Of a DNA stretch of 51,895 nucleotides, positions 44,710 through 51,895 are shown piece after piece. The DNA is taken from NCBI RefSeq assembly GCF_030651835.1, contig NZ_JAUSBX010000097.1, forward strand, positions 1-51,895. Direction: 5' to 3'. The notes under the pieces were generated by a model. That model made no database searches and was not told the origin of the DNA. It worked only from the letters and a program-made list of their open reading frames with translations. Position 1 is the first letter of the stretch. Every line of letters begins with the position of its first letter. Source of the DNA: Methylicorpusculum sp. (lineage in GTDB: Bacteria; Pseudomonadota; Gammaproteobacteria; Methylococcales; Methylomonadaceae). A program made the translations under genes and the position numbers.

Positions 44710-44904
44710 GGAGATGCCAAAACAATCCAGGGATGGATTGCCTTTGAATACAGGATGCAAGAAAAACCCACCTTAAGCCGCCAGCCTTCTAAACAGCGCC
44801 GTTTCTTTGATAGATGCTGTATTTCCCTATTTTTTGCACAATTTGGCATGACAATTCTCGAAACCTAGCCTCAGCTCATCGTTAGCAAACCCCGCGAGCC
44901 ATTC

Positions 44905-46341
44905 ATGACAATCAGAGTTAAATTATTCTTAACCTTTTTACTGACGACTTTAGTGGTGGTCATGGGGATGCATCTTTTTACCCGGTGGTCCCTGGAAAAA
45001 GGTTTCACAGAATTTGTCGAAAAAAGAGAAAAAGAACGGGTGAACACACTGGTTGAAGAACTGGAAGAGCATTATGCTGAAACTCAAGGCTGGGAAAAAT
45101 TGGCGGCAAGCAAGCAGAATTGGATTTTATTGCTCTGGCGCGCGGATTCTCATAGGCACCGTCCACCCCGGCACATCATCAGACAGGCGCAACTGGAACC
45201 GGAAAATCTGTGGCCGCCCGCATTATCTGAAAAAATTAAACAAAGACGGATAATACCGTTTGAACTGCGCGTTATGCTGTTAAATACCGAAAAATCGATT
45301 ATTTTTGGTCGTAACGAGTTATTGTCTCAATTAACCCTGCATCCAATTCAGCATAATCAACAAACGGTAGGCTATCTGGGACTTATGCCGGGCAGTGCGG
45401 TGAATCAACCCAGTGATATTTTTTTCATGGAAAGACAGGCCAAATTGTTGATCGGGATTGCCGTGGGGATGGTACTGCTTTCCGCCTTAATCGCCTGGTT
45501 TCTGGCTTACCAATTGGGGCGGCCTCTCAAGCGGATCATTTCGGCGGCCAAAGAGTTGGCTATTGGTAATTACAAGACCCGCTTGCCTGTTGAGTCAACC
45601 GATGAAATGGGTCAGCTGGCGCGCAATTTTAATGATATGGCGGCAGCATTGGAGCAGGCCGAGCAAAGCCGTAGGCGTTGGGTGGCGGACATTTCACATG
45701 AGCTGCGAACACCTCTGGCCGTTTTACGCGGGGAACTGGAAGCGTTGATGGACGGTATTCGGCCGTTGACTCCGCAAGCGATCGAATCATTATCAGCAGA
45801 TGTGATGCGTCTCAACCGTTTGACGGATGACCTGTACCAATTGGCTTTGTCCGACCAGGGTGCCTTGAGTTACCGGAAAAAACTGCTGGATCCTGTGTTG
45901 CTTTTACAAGACGATATGACTGCATTTACGCCTGATTTCACCCACAAGGAAATCAGTATTCGCTTCGCCAATCACCTCAACAAACCGGTAAAGATTAATG
46001 CGGATCCGGATAGATTGGCACAATTATTTCGGAATTTATTGACTAACAGCCTTAACTACACCGATCACGGCGGGCAAATACATATTATGGTAAAGCGCTT
46101 AGAAGAAAATCTGATCATTGAACTCGCCGACAGCAGTCCGGGCGTTGCTGAGCAGGATTTAAAGCACCTGTTTGATCGTTTCTATCGGGTTGACAGCTCG
46201 CGAAACCGTCACTTGGGCGGCGCAGGTTTGGGCCTTGCCATCTGCAGCAATATTGTTCATGCCCATGAAGGGTCTCTGATAGCGGCCCCCTCGGCTTTGG
46301 GCGGCCTTGCAATTCAAATTATCTTGCCGGTAGCATCATGA
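44905..46341 (+). CDS. baeS: Envelope-stress sensor histidine kinase BaeS
   Basis: A 478-residue kinase: TM1 (about 6-25), periplasmic sensor (about 26-180), TM2 (about 181-203), HAMP, dimerisation domain with phospho-acceptor His265 in ADISHELRTPLAVLRGELEA, and an ATPase domain with N box (LFRNLLTNSLNYTDHGG), ADSSPGV, LFDRFYRVDSSRNRH and GGAGLGLAI. The DSSPGV variant and SRNRH match BaeS of enteric bacteria. Overlaps baeR by four bases. Confidence 0.9.
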   Translation: MTIRVKLFLTFLLTTLVVVMGMHLFTRWSLEKGFTEFVEKREKERVNTLVEELEEHYAETQGWEKLAASKQNWILLLWRADSHRHRPPRHIIRQAQLEPENLWPPALSEKIKQRRIIPFELRVMLLNTEKSIIFGRNELLSQLTLHPIQHNQQTVGYLGLMPGSAVNQPSDIFFMERQAKLLIGIAVGMVLLSALIAWFLAYQLGRPLKRIISAAKELAIGNYKTRLPVESTDEMGQLARNFNDMAAALEQAEQSRRRWVADISHELRTPLAVLRGELEALMDGIRPLTPQAIESLSADVMRLNRLTDDLYQLALSDQGALSYRKKLLDPVLLLQDDMTAFTPDFTHKEISIRFANHLNKPVKINADPDRLAQLFRNLLTNSLNYTDHGGQIHIMVKRLEENLIIELADSSPGVAEQDLKHLFDRFYRVDSSRNRHLGGAGLGLAICSNIVHAHEGSLIAAPSALGGLAIQIILPVAS

Positions 46342-47018
46342 GTCGTATCCTGATCGTTGAAGATGAACTCAAACTGGCTCAGTTGGAAGTTGATTATTTG
46401 CATAACGCCGGTTTTCAAACGCATTGTTTAAATCAGGGGCTTGAAGTGGTGCCCTGGTTAAAAGATAACAGCGCCGATCTAGTCTTGCTGGATTTAATGA
46501 TGCCGGGGCGGGACGGCCTGGAAATATGCCGTGATATTCGTAACTTCAGTCAAGTCCCCATTATTATCGTGACAGCGCGTATTGAAGAGATCGACAGGTT
46601 GCTGGGTCTGGAAATGGGCGCTGATGATTACATATGCAAACCTTTCAGCCTCAGGGAAATGGTGGCTCGCGTTAAAGCCGTATTGCGCAGACATCAACCC
46701 CCTGTAACAACTTCCTGCGATGAGTCACTGACGCTCTATCCGGAAAGTTATAAAGTCGAGTATGGCGGGCAGAGCATCGAACTGACCTCGGTTGAATTTC
46801 AGCTTTTTTACGCGCTTTATCAGCAACCTGGACGCATTTTCTCTCGTTCCAAGCTAATGGACTTGATCTATCAGGATCAACGCATTGTGTCTGACAGAAC
46901 CATTGACAGTCATATTAAGAAGCTGAGAAAAAAACTAACCGGCTTGATTCCAGGGCAAGAGATTATTCACTCGGTCTACGGCGCCGGGTATCGGTATGAT
47001 CCTCAAAAAAGCGAGTAA
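46338..47018 (+). CDS. baeR: OmpR-family response regulator BaeR
   Basis: A 226-residue regulator: receiver domain with acidic pair VEDE, phospho-acceptor Asp52 in VLLDLMMPG, ARIEEIDRLLGLEMGADDYI and CKPFSLREMVARVKAVLRR, then a winged-helix domain ending SVYGAGYRYDP. The long IEEIDRLLGLE block is diagnostic of BaeR. In E. coli it activates spy and efflux genes; here a Spy-like gene follows 119 bases on. Confidence 0.92.
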   Translation: MSRILIVEDELKLAQLEVDYLHNAGFQTHCLNQGLEVVPWLKDNSADLVLLDLMMPGRDGLEICRDIRNFSQVPIIIVTARIEEIDRLLGLEMGADDYICKPFSLREMVARVKAVLRRHQPPVTTSCDESLTLYPESYKVEYGGQSIELTSVEFQLFYALYQQPGRIFSRSKLMDLIYQDQRIVSDRTIDSHIKKLRKKLTGLIPGQEIIHSVYGAGYRYDPQKSE

Positions 47019-47137
47019 AAAACTTCCACATTTATTTCACAATCGCTGCAAAATGTTTACGCATTTGCTGCGTATAGTTTCTCTCAAGGGCGGCAATAAG
47101 ACGCTCTCTTTTCAATCATTAACCGAGAGACATTATT

Positions 47138-47482
47138 ATGAAAACCAAACATATTGCGATTCTGATAGCACTGATATTTCCTTTAGCGGTAGCCGCATAT
47201 CCAGGCGGTAAAGGCGATGATGAAGGTCATCAGGCAAAGCGAATGGAAAGGATGAGCAAGGAATTAAGTTTGACCGAAGAGCAGCAAACCAAAGTGGGGG
47301 CAGTTTTCAAAGAACAAGGTGAAAAATTCAAAGCGATACACGACGAAACTCAGGCTCAGTTGAAAACAATATTGACACCCGAGCAATTTACTAAACTGGA
47401 AGAAATGAAACAGCGCCGTCATGACAAATGGCGTGAAAAAGCTCAAACAAGACGGTCTGAAAAACCGGAAGTAACAAAATAA
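47138..47482 (+). CDS. Spy/CpxP-like periplasmic chaperone
   Basis: A 114-residue protein with signal peptide (to about residue 20, AVAAY) and the LTxxQ motif LSLTEEQQTKVG followed by ILTPEQFTKLEEMKQRRHDK, the second LTxxQ-type motif. Highly charged, helical. Spy proteins hold unfolded proteins under envelope stress. Downstream of baeSR, likely a target of BaeR. GAGAGAC precedes the ATG. Confidence 0.85.
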   Translation: MKTKHIAILIALIFPLAVAAYPGGKGDDEGHQAKRMERMSKELSLTEEQQTKVGAVFKEQGEKFKAIHDETQAQLKTILTPEQFTKLEEMKQRRHDKWREKAQTRRSEKPEVTK

Positions 47483-47537
47483 TCAATCTGAATTAAAACG
47501 ACTGGGCGCAAAGGCCGCTTGATTTGGCCTTTGTCCC

Positions 47538-47702
47538 AGCAAATCCCAGTTTGAACTTTTAATATGTGGCTTTAAGGAGTGGCGTAAGTCTTGCGAGGAA
47601 AGCCGTAGACCCTTCCATGGGGGCTTGACGACAGCATCCCTGCTGCCGACATCCTCGCAAAGCTTAAGCCACCCCTTTTTTATCGTCAAACTGGGAATTA
47701 AT
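47538..47702 (-). mobile_element. MITE-like element, copy C, about 165 bp
   Basis: Left end AGCAAATCCCAGTTTGA and right end TCAAACTGGGAATTA are inverted repeats; inside, GACAGCATCCCTGCTGCCGA and CCTTCCATGG match the family in inverse orientation. It sits between the Spy-like gene and the DUF6515 gene and overlaps the first bases of a spurious upstream extension of the latter. Confidence 0.75.
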
Positions 47703-47781
47703 GCCTTTGTCCATCAACGGAAACTTATCCCCATTGAATGTGTCATGGCAATTTATGATGTGGCACATAAAAGGAGGCGTT

Positions 47782-48264
47782 ATGTTTGATTACCTTACAA
47801 AACTGGCCCTATTTTTAGGGCTTGGCCTTGTTTTTATAGCTGATGCAGGCGCCGATGACGGGCAAAATTCAATGCGGCATAGTTATACGAAATCACGCTC
47901 TGCTCCTGCGGAACGACAGCAAGTACGCAGGCACAGCACTCAGCCGAAACAGCGTTCTTATTCGCAGCCTTATCGGAGTGATTATCGCCCGGGCCGATAT
48001 ATTAATCCCCTACCCTATGGCGCTTCGCGACTCAATTACAACCAAAACGAGTACTACTATTACGAGGGCTATTTTTATCGGCCGAATCAAAACGGTTACA
48101 TGCTGATTGACGCGCCTGTCGGGGCTATTGTCATCTCGCTGCCAAGGCTGCATCATCGCGTCAAGCAACGGGGCGTCGATTATTATGTCGCAGGCGATAC
48201 TTACTATACCCGACATCAAAAAGGTTACAGGGTAGTCGATAACCCCTATCGGTATCGTCGCTAA
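47782..48264 (+). CDS. DUF6515-family exported protein
   Basis: About 160 residues: signal peptide (MFDYLTKLALFLGLGLVFIA then DAGAD), a low-complexity Gln/Arg/Ser stretch, and a C-terminal Tyr-rich domain: YYYYEGYFYRPNQNGYMLID, PVGAIVISLP and RGVDYYVAGDTYYTRHQKGY, the DUF6515 pattern. ATG 47782 is chosen because AAAGGAGGCG lies 5 bases upstream; a longer frame from 47701 begins at the mobile element end. Possibly a surface protein; function unknown. Confidence 0.8.
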   Translation: MFDYLTKLALFLGLGLVFIADAGADDGQNSMRHSYTKSRSAPAERQQVRRHSTQPKQRSYSQPYRSDYRPGRYINPLPYGASRLNYNQNEYYYYEGYFYRPNQNGYMLIDAPVGAIVISLPRLHHRVKQRGVDYYVAGDTYYTRHQKGYRVVDNPYRYRR

Positions 48265-48288
48265 AGGGATCCTGCAAAATAGATGGGC

Positions 48289-49800
48289 TTATTTTAATGC
48301 TCGGTCCAGTTTGCGATAACTGATTGCTTCACTGAGATGCGTTATTTCGATAGACGGTGATCCTGCCAAATCGGCAATGGTTCGGGCTACTTTTAAAATG
48401 CGGTGATAGGCTCTGTGTGATAAGCCGAATTTTTCCATGGCCTGTTCCAGCAATTGATGGCCTTGCTCAGAGAGCGGGCAGTGTTGTTTGACTTCCTTGG
48501 CGGACAGCGCGTCATTGGCTTTGCCTTGCCGGTCAATGGCTGTATCGCGGGCCTTCATGACTCTGGTCCTGATTAGCGAGCTGCTTTCTTCGCCCTGAGC
48601 CGAGCCTTTCCTTAACACCTCCAGAGAAACACGCGGCACTTCCAGGTGCATGTCGATTCTATCGAGCAACGGACCGGAAATGCGGGAGCGGTATCGCGCC
48701 ACTTGTTCTGAGCTGCAATGACAACGGCCTGAAGGATCGCCCAGATAGCCGCACGGACAGGGATTCATGGCCGCAATAAGCTGGAATCGGGCCGGAAAAT
48801 CAGCTTGTCTGGCTGCACGGGAAATAGTGATATGCCCGGTTTCAAGTGGTTCACGCAAGACCTCCAGAACTTTCCGGTCAAATTCAGGCAATTCGTCCAA
48901 AAATAAAGCGCCATTATGCGCCAAAGAGATTTCGCCCGGTTTAGGATTACTGCCTCCGCCAACTAACGCGGCTGCTGAGGCGGTATGATGGGGCGCACGG
49001 AAAGGCGGTTTTCGCCAATTGGCAACATTCAATCCCTGATCGCTAACCGATGCAATGGCTGCTGTCTCCTGGGCTTGTGCTTCAGATAACAAGGGTAGGA
49101 TAGTCGGCAATCTGGATGCCAGCATCGATTTTCCTGTGCCAGGCGGACCAAGCATCAGTAAATTGTGATTGCCCGCGGCAGCAATTTCGAAGGCGCGTTT
49201 GACAAGGTATTGGCCATGCACATCTGCAAAATCGGGTTCATCATTCGAAGGTTCCGGTACGGCGCTTTCAATCTCGATTTCAATAATCTGCTGTCCGCTT
49301 AAATGTGCGCAAACCTGCAACAAATGCTCGGCGGGTATCAGTTGAATTCCTTGCACCAGTGCAGCTTCAGCGCTGTTTTCGCGAGGCAGTATCAACGCTC
49401 TTCCCTGGTTTCTGGCTTGGATGGCTACCGGCAATGTTCCGGAAATGGGGCGTAATTCACCGCCTAACGATAGCTCACCTATACATTCAAATTCTGCTAG
49501 CCGATTTTTCGGAATTTGTCCTGAAGCGGCGAGAATACCCAGCGCTATAGCCAAGTCAAAACGACCACCTTCTTTCGGTAAATCAGCCGGAGCCAGATTA
49601 ACGGTCAGCCGTTCCATTGGAAAATCAAAATGTGAATTGATGATGGCGCCCCGCACACGGTCCTTGCTTTCTTTAACGGCGGTTTCGGGGAGGCCAACAA
49701 TATTCAGGGCAGGAAGCCCATTGGCAATATGAACTTCGACAGTAACCAGCGGTGCGGAAATACCTGACCGGCCACGGCTGTAAACGATTGCCAGCGACAT
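48289..49800 (-). CDS. comM: Mg-chelatase-like AAA+ ATPase ComM (YifB)
   Basis: A 503-residue helicase-type ATPase that promotes branch migration in natural transformation. N-terminal ChlI-like domain (VEVHIANGLPALNIVGLPET, NLAPADLPKEGGRFDLAIAL), Walker A LGPPGTGKSML (near 217), Walker B GALFLDELPEF, zinc-finger-like CPCGYLGDPSGRCHC, and DRIDMHLEVPRV. Full length and intact. Converges on the DUF6515 gene. Suggests potential for transformation, but presence alone does not prove competence. Confidence 0.94.
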   Translation of the reverse strand: MSLAIVYSRGRSGISAPLVTVEVHIANGLPALNIVGLPETAVKESKDRVRGAIINSHFDFPMERLTVNLAPADLPKEGGRFDLAIALGILAASGQIPKNRLAEFECIGELSLGGELRPISGTLPVAIQARNQGRALILPRENSAEAALVQGIQLIPAEHLLQVCAHLSGQQIIEIEIESAVPEPSNDEPDFADVHGQYLVKRAFEIAAAGNHNLLMLGPPGTGKSMLASRLPTILPLLSEAQAQETAAIASVSDQGLNVANWRKPPFRAPHHTASAAALVGGGSNPKPGEISLAHNGALFLDELPEFDRKVLEVLREPLETGHITISRAARQADFPARFQLIAAMNPCPCGYLGDPSGRCHCSSEQVARYRSRISGPLLDRIDMHLEVPRVSLEVLRKGSAQGEESSSLIRTRVMKARDTAIDRQGKANDALSAKEVKQHCPLSEQGHQLLEQAMEKFGLSHRAYHRILKVARTIADLAGSPSIEITHLSEAISYRKLDRALK

Positions 49801-49893
49801 AGAATGCGATTTAAGGGGGGTTAATTACCCTGGACGCTGAGAAAGCTAGCTTCCAGGGGTGTTTTAACAAACTGATAAGACCAGCGAAATAAC

Positions 49894-50151
49894 TCAGTTG
49901 CTTTGTTGCTGATTCGGATTTTCCAGGGCGGCTATGCGGCTTTCCAGATCTTCCAGTTTGGCACGGGTTTTAGCCAGCACGGCTTTTTGAACTTCAAATT
50001 CTTCCCGTGTCACCAAATCCAGTTTACCCAGCGCACCTTGAAGAATCGCATGGAAGTTTTTTTCCAGATCTTCTTTAAGGTTGTTCAGGCCGGGCGGAAC
50101 CGCGTTGGCAAGACGGCTGGCAATTTCATCAAGTGCTTTTGGGTCAAACAT
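49894..50151 (-). CDS. ubiK: Ubiquinone biosynthesis accessory factor UbiK
   Basis: About 85 residues, BMFP/YqiC family: an N-terminal amphipathic helix (FDPKALDEIASRLANAVP) and a coiled coil (EEFEVQKAVLAKTRAKLEDL, ESRIAALE) that trimerises. Helps the Ubi complex in ubiquinone synthesis. ATG 50151 is used; an upstream TTG would add five residues. Same strand as comM, about 90 bases before it. Confidence 0.9.
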   Translation of the reverse strand: MFDPKALDEIASRLANAVPPGLNNLKEDLEKNFHAILQGALGKLDLVTREEFEVQKAVLAKTRAKLEDLESRIAALENPNQQQSN

Positions 50152-50209
50152 AAAATACTCGCTCAAATGATTTAAAAAATATGAGTAACAGTTTACGCTA
50201 ATCCGCTGA

Positions 50210-50770
50210 TTACGTCAGAACATGTTCTCGGCAAATTTGCATTGTGTCATCCTGGCTCAGAGGCTCTTGTGTTAGTTCACACAGATAGTGATTGTCGACC
50301 TCGGACATTTTTTTACAGGTATGACAAACACCAAAACTTCTCAGGTTATTAGCGGCTTGCAAGGCGATCAGTGCCGTATTCAGGGCTTTGTTGATCTCTT
50401 CAAATTGATCATCATTCAGCGTTTTACAGGCATGGGGGAGCATATTAACCCCCAGTATATCGTCCAACAGGCCTTTGCCTTCCGGGGATAAGTTCAAATG
50501 CAGAATCCGTCTATCCTGCGGATTAGCTGTTTTTTCTATGTAGCCCTTGCGTTCAAGGACTTGTAAAGACTGCGATACCGTACCTTTGGTTAATCCAAAA
50601 TACTCGGTTACTGCTGCAGGAGTATCGCTCAATTTATTGCATTGCGCGAGATATTCCAGAATTTGCACATGAATGGGCTGTAATCCCATCGCCAGATAGC
50701 GCTTACGCTCTTCAGAACGTAAGAGCGTAGTGATTCTGTCGATCAGTTTAAAAGTGCTTAATTCGCGCAT
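50210..50770 (-). CDS. MarR-family transcriptional regulator
   Basis: A 186-residue protein: winged-helix core with PAAVTEYFGLTKGTVSQSLQ, VLERKGYIEKTANPQDRRI and wing HLNLSPEGKGLLD, typical of MarR. The C-terminal extension carries two pairs of Cys (VCHTCKK, then YLCELTQEPL) and may bind metal, which is unusual for the family. Target unknown; it lies between ubiK and speE on the same strand. Confidence 0.85.
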   Translation of the reverse strand: MRELSTFKLIDRITTLLRSEERKRYLAMGLQPIHVQILEYLAQCNKLSDTPAAVTEYFGLTKGTVSQSLQVLERKGYIEKTANPQDRRILHLNLSPEGKGLLDDILGVNMLPHACKTLNDDQFEEINKALNTALIALQAANNLRSFGVCHTCKKMSEVDNHYLCELTQEPLSQDDTMQICREHVLT

Positions 50771-50800
50771 TTCTAAATATCGCCGGGCAAAGTGCAGTTA

Positions 50801-51646
50801 TTACCCAAAAGCACGCTTGAAAAATTCCGGCTTCGCCAGTGCCGCGCGATGAATATCGATATTATAGTAAACGGTTTCAAAGCCCTTTTTAGCGGCATCT
50901 CCTTCTCTGAAATGGCCCAGATCGGCTTTGGATGCCATCGTTGCGCTCCACCAGCCGGAAGGATAAATACATTGTGGGAAAAACACGGTTTGCAGATGAT
51001 CAAAACCGGCACCTTGCATGGCGGAACGCATTTCGCCCATTAATTCGAGATGGAACAAAGCGGACTCGCTTTGTTGAATCACGATGCCGGTATCCGACAA
51101 GCAATTAAAACAATCGCGGTAAAACTCGGCACCGAACAATCCTTCCGCCGGTCCGATGGGATCGGTGCTGTCTACGATAATAATGTCGACGGAACCGGGC
51201 GCGGCGTCTTTGACCCATTTGATCCCATCGATAAATTTCAATTCCGCTCTAGGATCTTCATTCGACTCGCACAATTCCGGAAAATAAATTTCAGCCAACC
51301 GGGTGACGCGTTCATCAATATCGATCTGAACGACATGCTCAACGCCTGGGTGTTTCAAAACTTCTTTTAAGGTTCCGCAATCGCCGCCGCCGATAATCCA
51401 GACATTTTTGGGATTGGGATGCGTGAACAATACCGGATGACTCATCATTTCATGATAGAAAAAGTTATCCCGGGTCGAGACCATGGTACAACCGTCGATC
51501 ACCATCAGATTACCGAAGGTTTCGGTTTCGTAAATTTCGATAAATTGAAACGGGGATTGTTCTTCGTGCAATTTACGTTTGATTTTTAATGAAAAAGCCG
51601 ATTCGGCACCGGGGACTTTCTCGGTAAACCATTCAGAGGGATTCAT
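50801..51646 (-). CDS. speE: Polyamine aminopropyltransferase (spermidine synthase)
   Basis: A 281-residue enzyme making spermidine from putrescine and decarboxylated SAM. Seen: WFTEKVPGAESAFSLKIKRK, MVIDGCTMVSTRDNFFYHEM, the nucleotide loop GGGDCGTLKEVLKHP, VDIIIVDSTDPIGPAEGLF with its catalytic-type Asp, and FPQCIYPSGWWSATMAS. GGGDCG replaces the more common GGGDGG, a mild variation. Full length. The promoter region abuts a complete MITE-like element. Confidence 0.95.
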   Translation of the reverse strand: MNPSEWFTEKVPGAESAFSLKIKRKLHEEQSPFQFIEIYETETFGNLMVIDGCTMVSTRDNFFYHEMMSHPVLFTHPNPKNVWIIGGGDCGTLKEVLKHPGVEHVVQIDIDERVTRLAEIYFPELCESNEDPRAELKFIDGIKWVKDAAPGSVDIIIVDSTDPIGPAEGLFGAEFYRDCFNCLSDTGIVIQQSESALFHLELMGEMRSAMQGAGFDHLQTVFFPQCIYPSGWWSATMASKADLGHFREGDAAKKGFETVYYNIDIHRAALAKPEFFKRAFG

Positions 51647-51734
51647 GTGCGATAATTCCTGAAATTAAAATGAAACAATATAGAGGGCATTATATTAGAA
51701 TTTTGTGACATAAGGGGAGGCGCTGAACAAATCC

Positions 51735-51895
51735 AGCAATTCTCAATTTGAAGGGGGAAAGGGCTGGGGGAGGCTTTTTGAGGATGTCGGCAGCAGGGAT
51801 GCTGCTGTCAAGCCCCCATGGAAGGGTTTACGGCGTTCCTCAAAAGGCTTTTCCCAGCCCAAAATGACGCCGAAAAGATCAAACTGAGAATTGCT
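51735..51895 (+). mobile_element. MITE-like element, copy D, complete, 161 bp
   Basis: Ends AGCAATTCTCAATTTGA (51735-51751) and TCAAACTGAGAATTGCT (51879-51895) are inverted repeats with one mismatch over 17 bases. Inside, GGGCTGGGGGAGGCTTTTTG pairs with CAAAAGGCTTTTCCCAGCCC, so the whole unit can fold into one long hairpin with a GTCGGCAGCAGGGATGCTGC centre. No coding capacity. The right end coincides with the window edge, so any target duplication cannot be seen. Confidence 0.8.

Noticed and set aside
47701-47781. 27-codon upstream extension of the DUF6515 gene
   Set aside because: It begins at the MITE end and would bury the signal peptide; ATG 47782 has a strong ribosome binding site.

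Overview
The window is a gammaproteobacterial chromosome segment. Housekeeping genes have gammaproteobacterial form and order (rlmKL, cyoE, mnmG-rsmG-parA-parB, ybbA/ybbP divergent from tesA, baeSR, comM, ubiK, speE). A cytochrome P460-family c-type cytochrome, the overall gene mix and the short mobile repeats suggest a methanotroph of the order Methylococcales. That placement is inference: no methane or methanol oxidation gene lies in the window.

Layout. 1-11 kb: a gene cut by the window edge, a P460 cytochrome, rlmKL with acylphosphatase, an FKBP isomerase, a lipoprotein transglycosylase and a double PilZ protein; then cyoE coupled to a TrpD2-like gene, a pair of M16 proteins (one catalytic, one not) and rsmD. 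11-15 kb: a conserved unknown protein, a membrane-anchored hydrolase and a chemoreceptor. 15.1-18.6 kb: a signalling cluster of a damaged gene, a Ras/MglA-type GTPase, two Roadblock-like proteins, an Aer-type PAS protein and a PhnD-like binding protein with no signal peptide. The first two genes of this cluster appear joined by a deletion that also removed the first glycine of the GTPase P-loop.

18.6-21.5 kb is an accessory island. It holds a HEPN-motif gene bounded like an integron cassette (a foldable attC-like site lies just after its stop), a REP-associated tyrosine transposase flanked by inverted REP copies, two further REP copies, and a small YjfB-like gene. 21.5-25.7 kb is the parB-parA-rsmG-mnmG operon. 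25.8-31.9 kb holds a small basic protein, a DksA-type zinc-finger protein, the MoxR/DUF58/transglutaminase trio, and NfeD with an SPFH protein.

32-38.5 kb: msrQ-msrP (periplasmic methionine sulfoxide repair), then a fatty acid hydroxylase-family protein, a stand-alone blue-light LOV protein and an SRPBCC protein on one strand. Next come a periplasmic protein made of three Cys/Trp repeats, a small membrane protein, an HbpS-like protein and tesA. 38.5-51.9 kb: ybbA-ybbP, a glycine-zipper lipoprotein, a second Aer-type PAS protein coupled to a chemoreceptor with a zinc-binding CZB end (a split-Aer arrangement), baeS-baeR followed by a Spy-like chaperone, a DUF6515 protein, comM, ubiK, a MarR regulator and speE.

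A family of MITE-like elements with about 17-bp terminal inverted repeats (AGCAATTCTCA-type ends) occurs at least five times in intergenic DNA; one complete copy ends exactly at the window edge. No rRNA, tRNA or CRISPR array was recognised.
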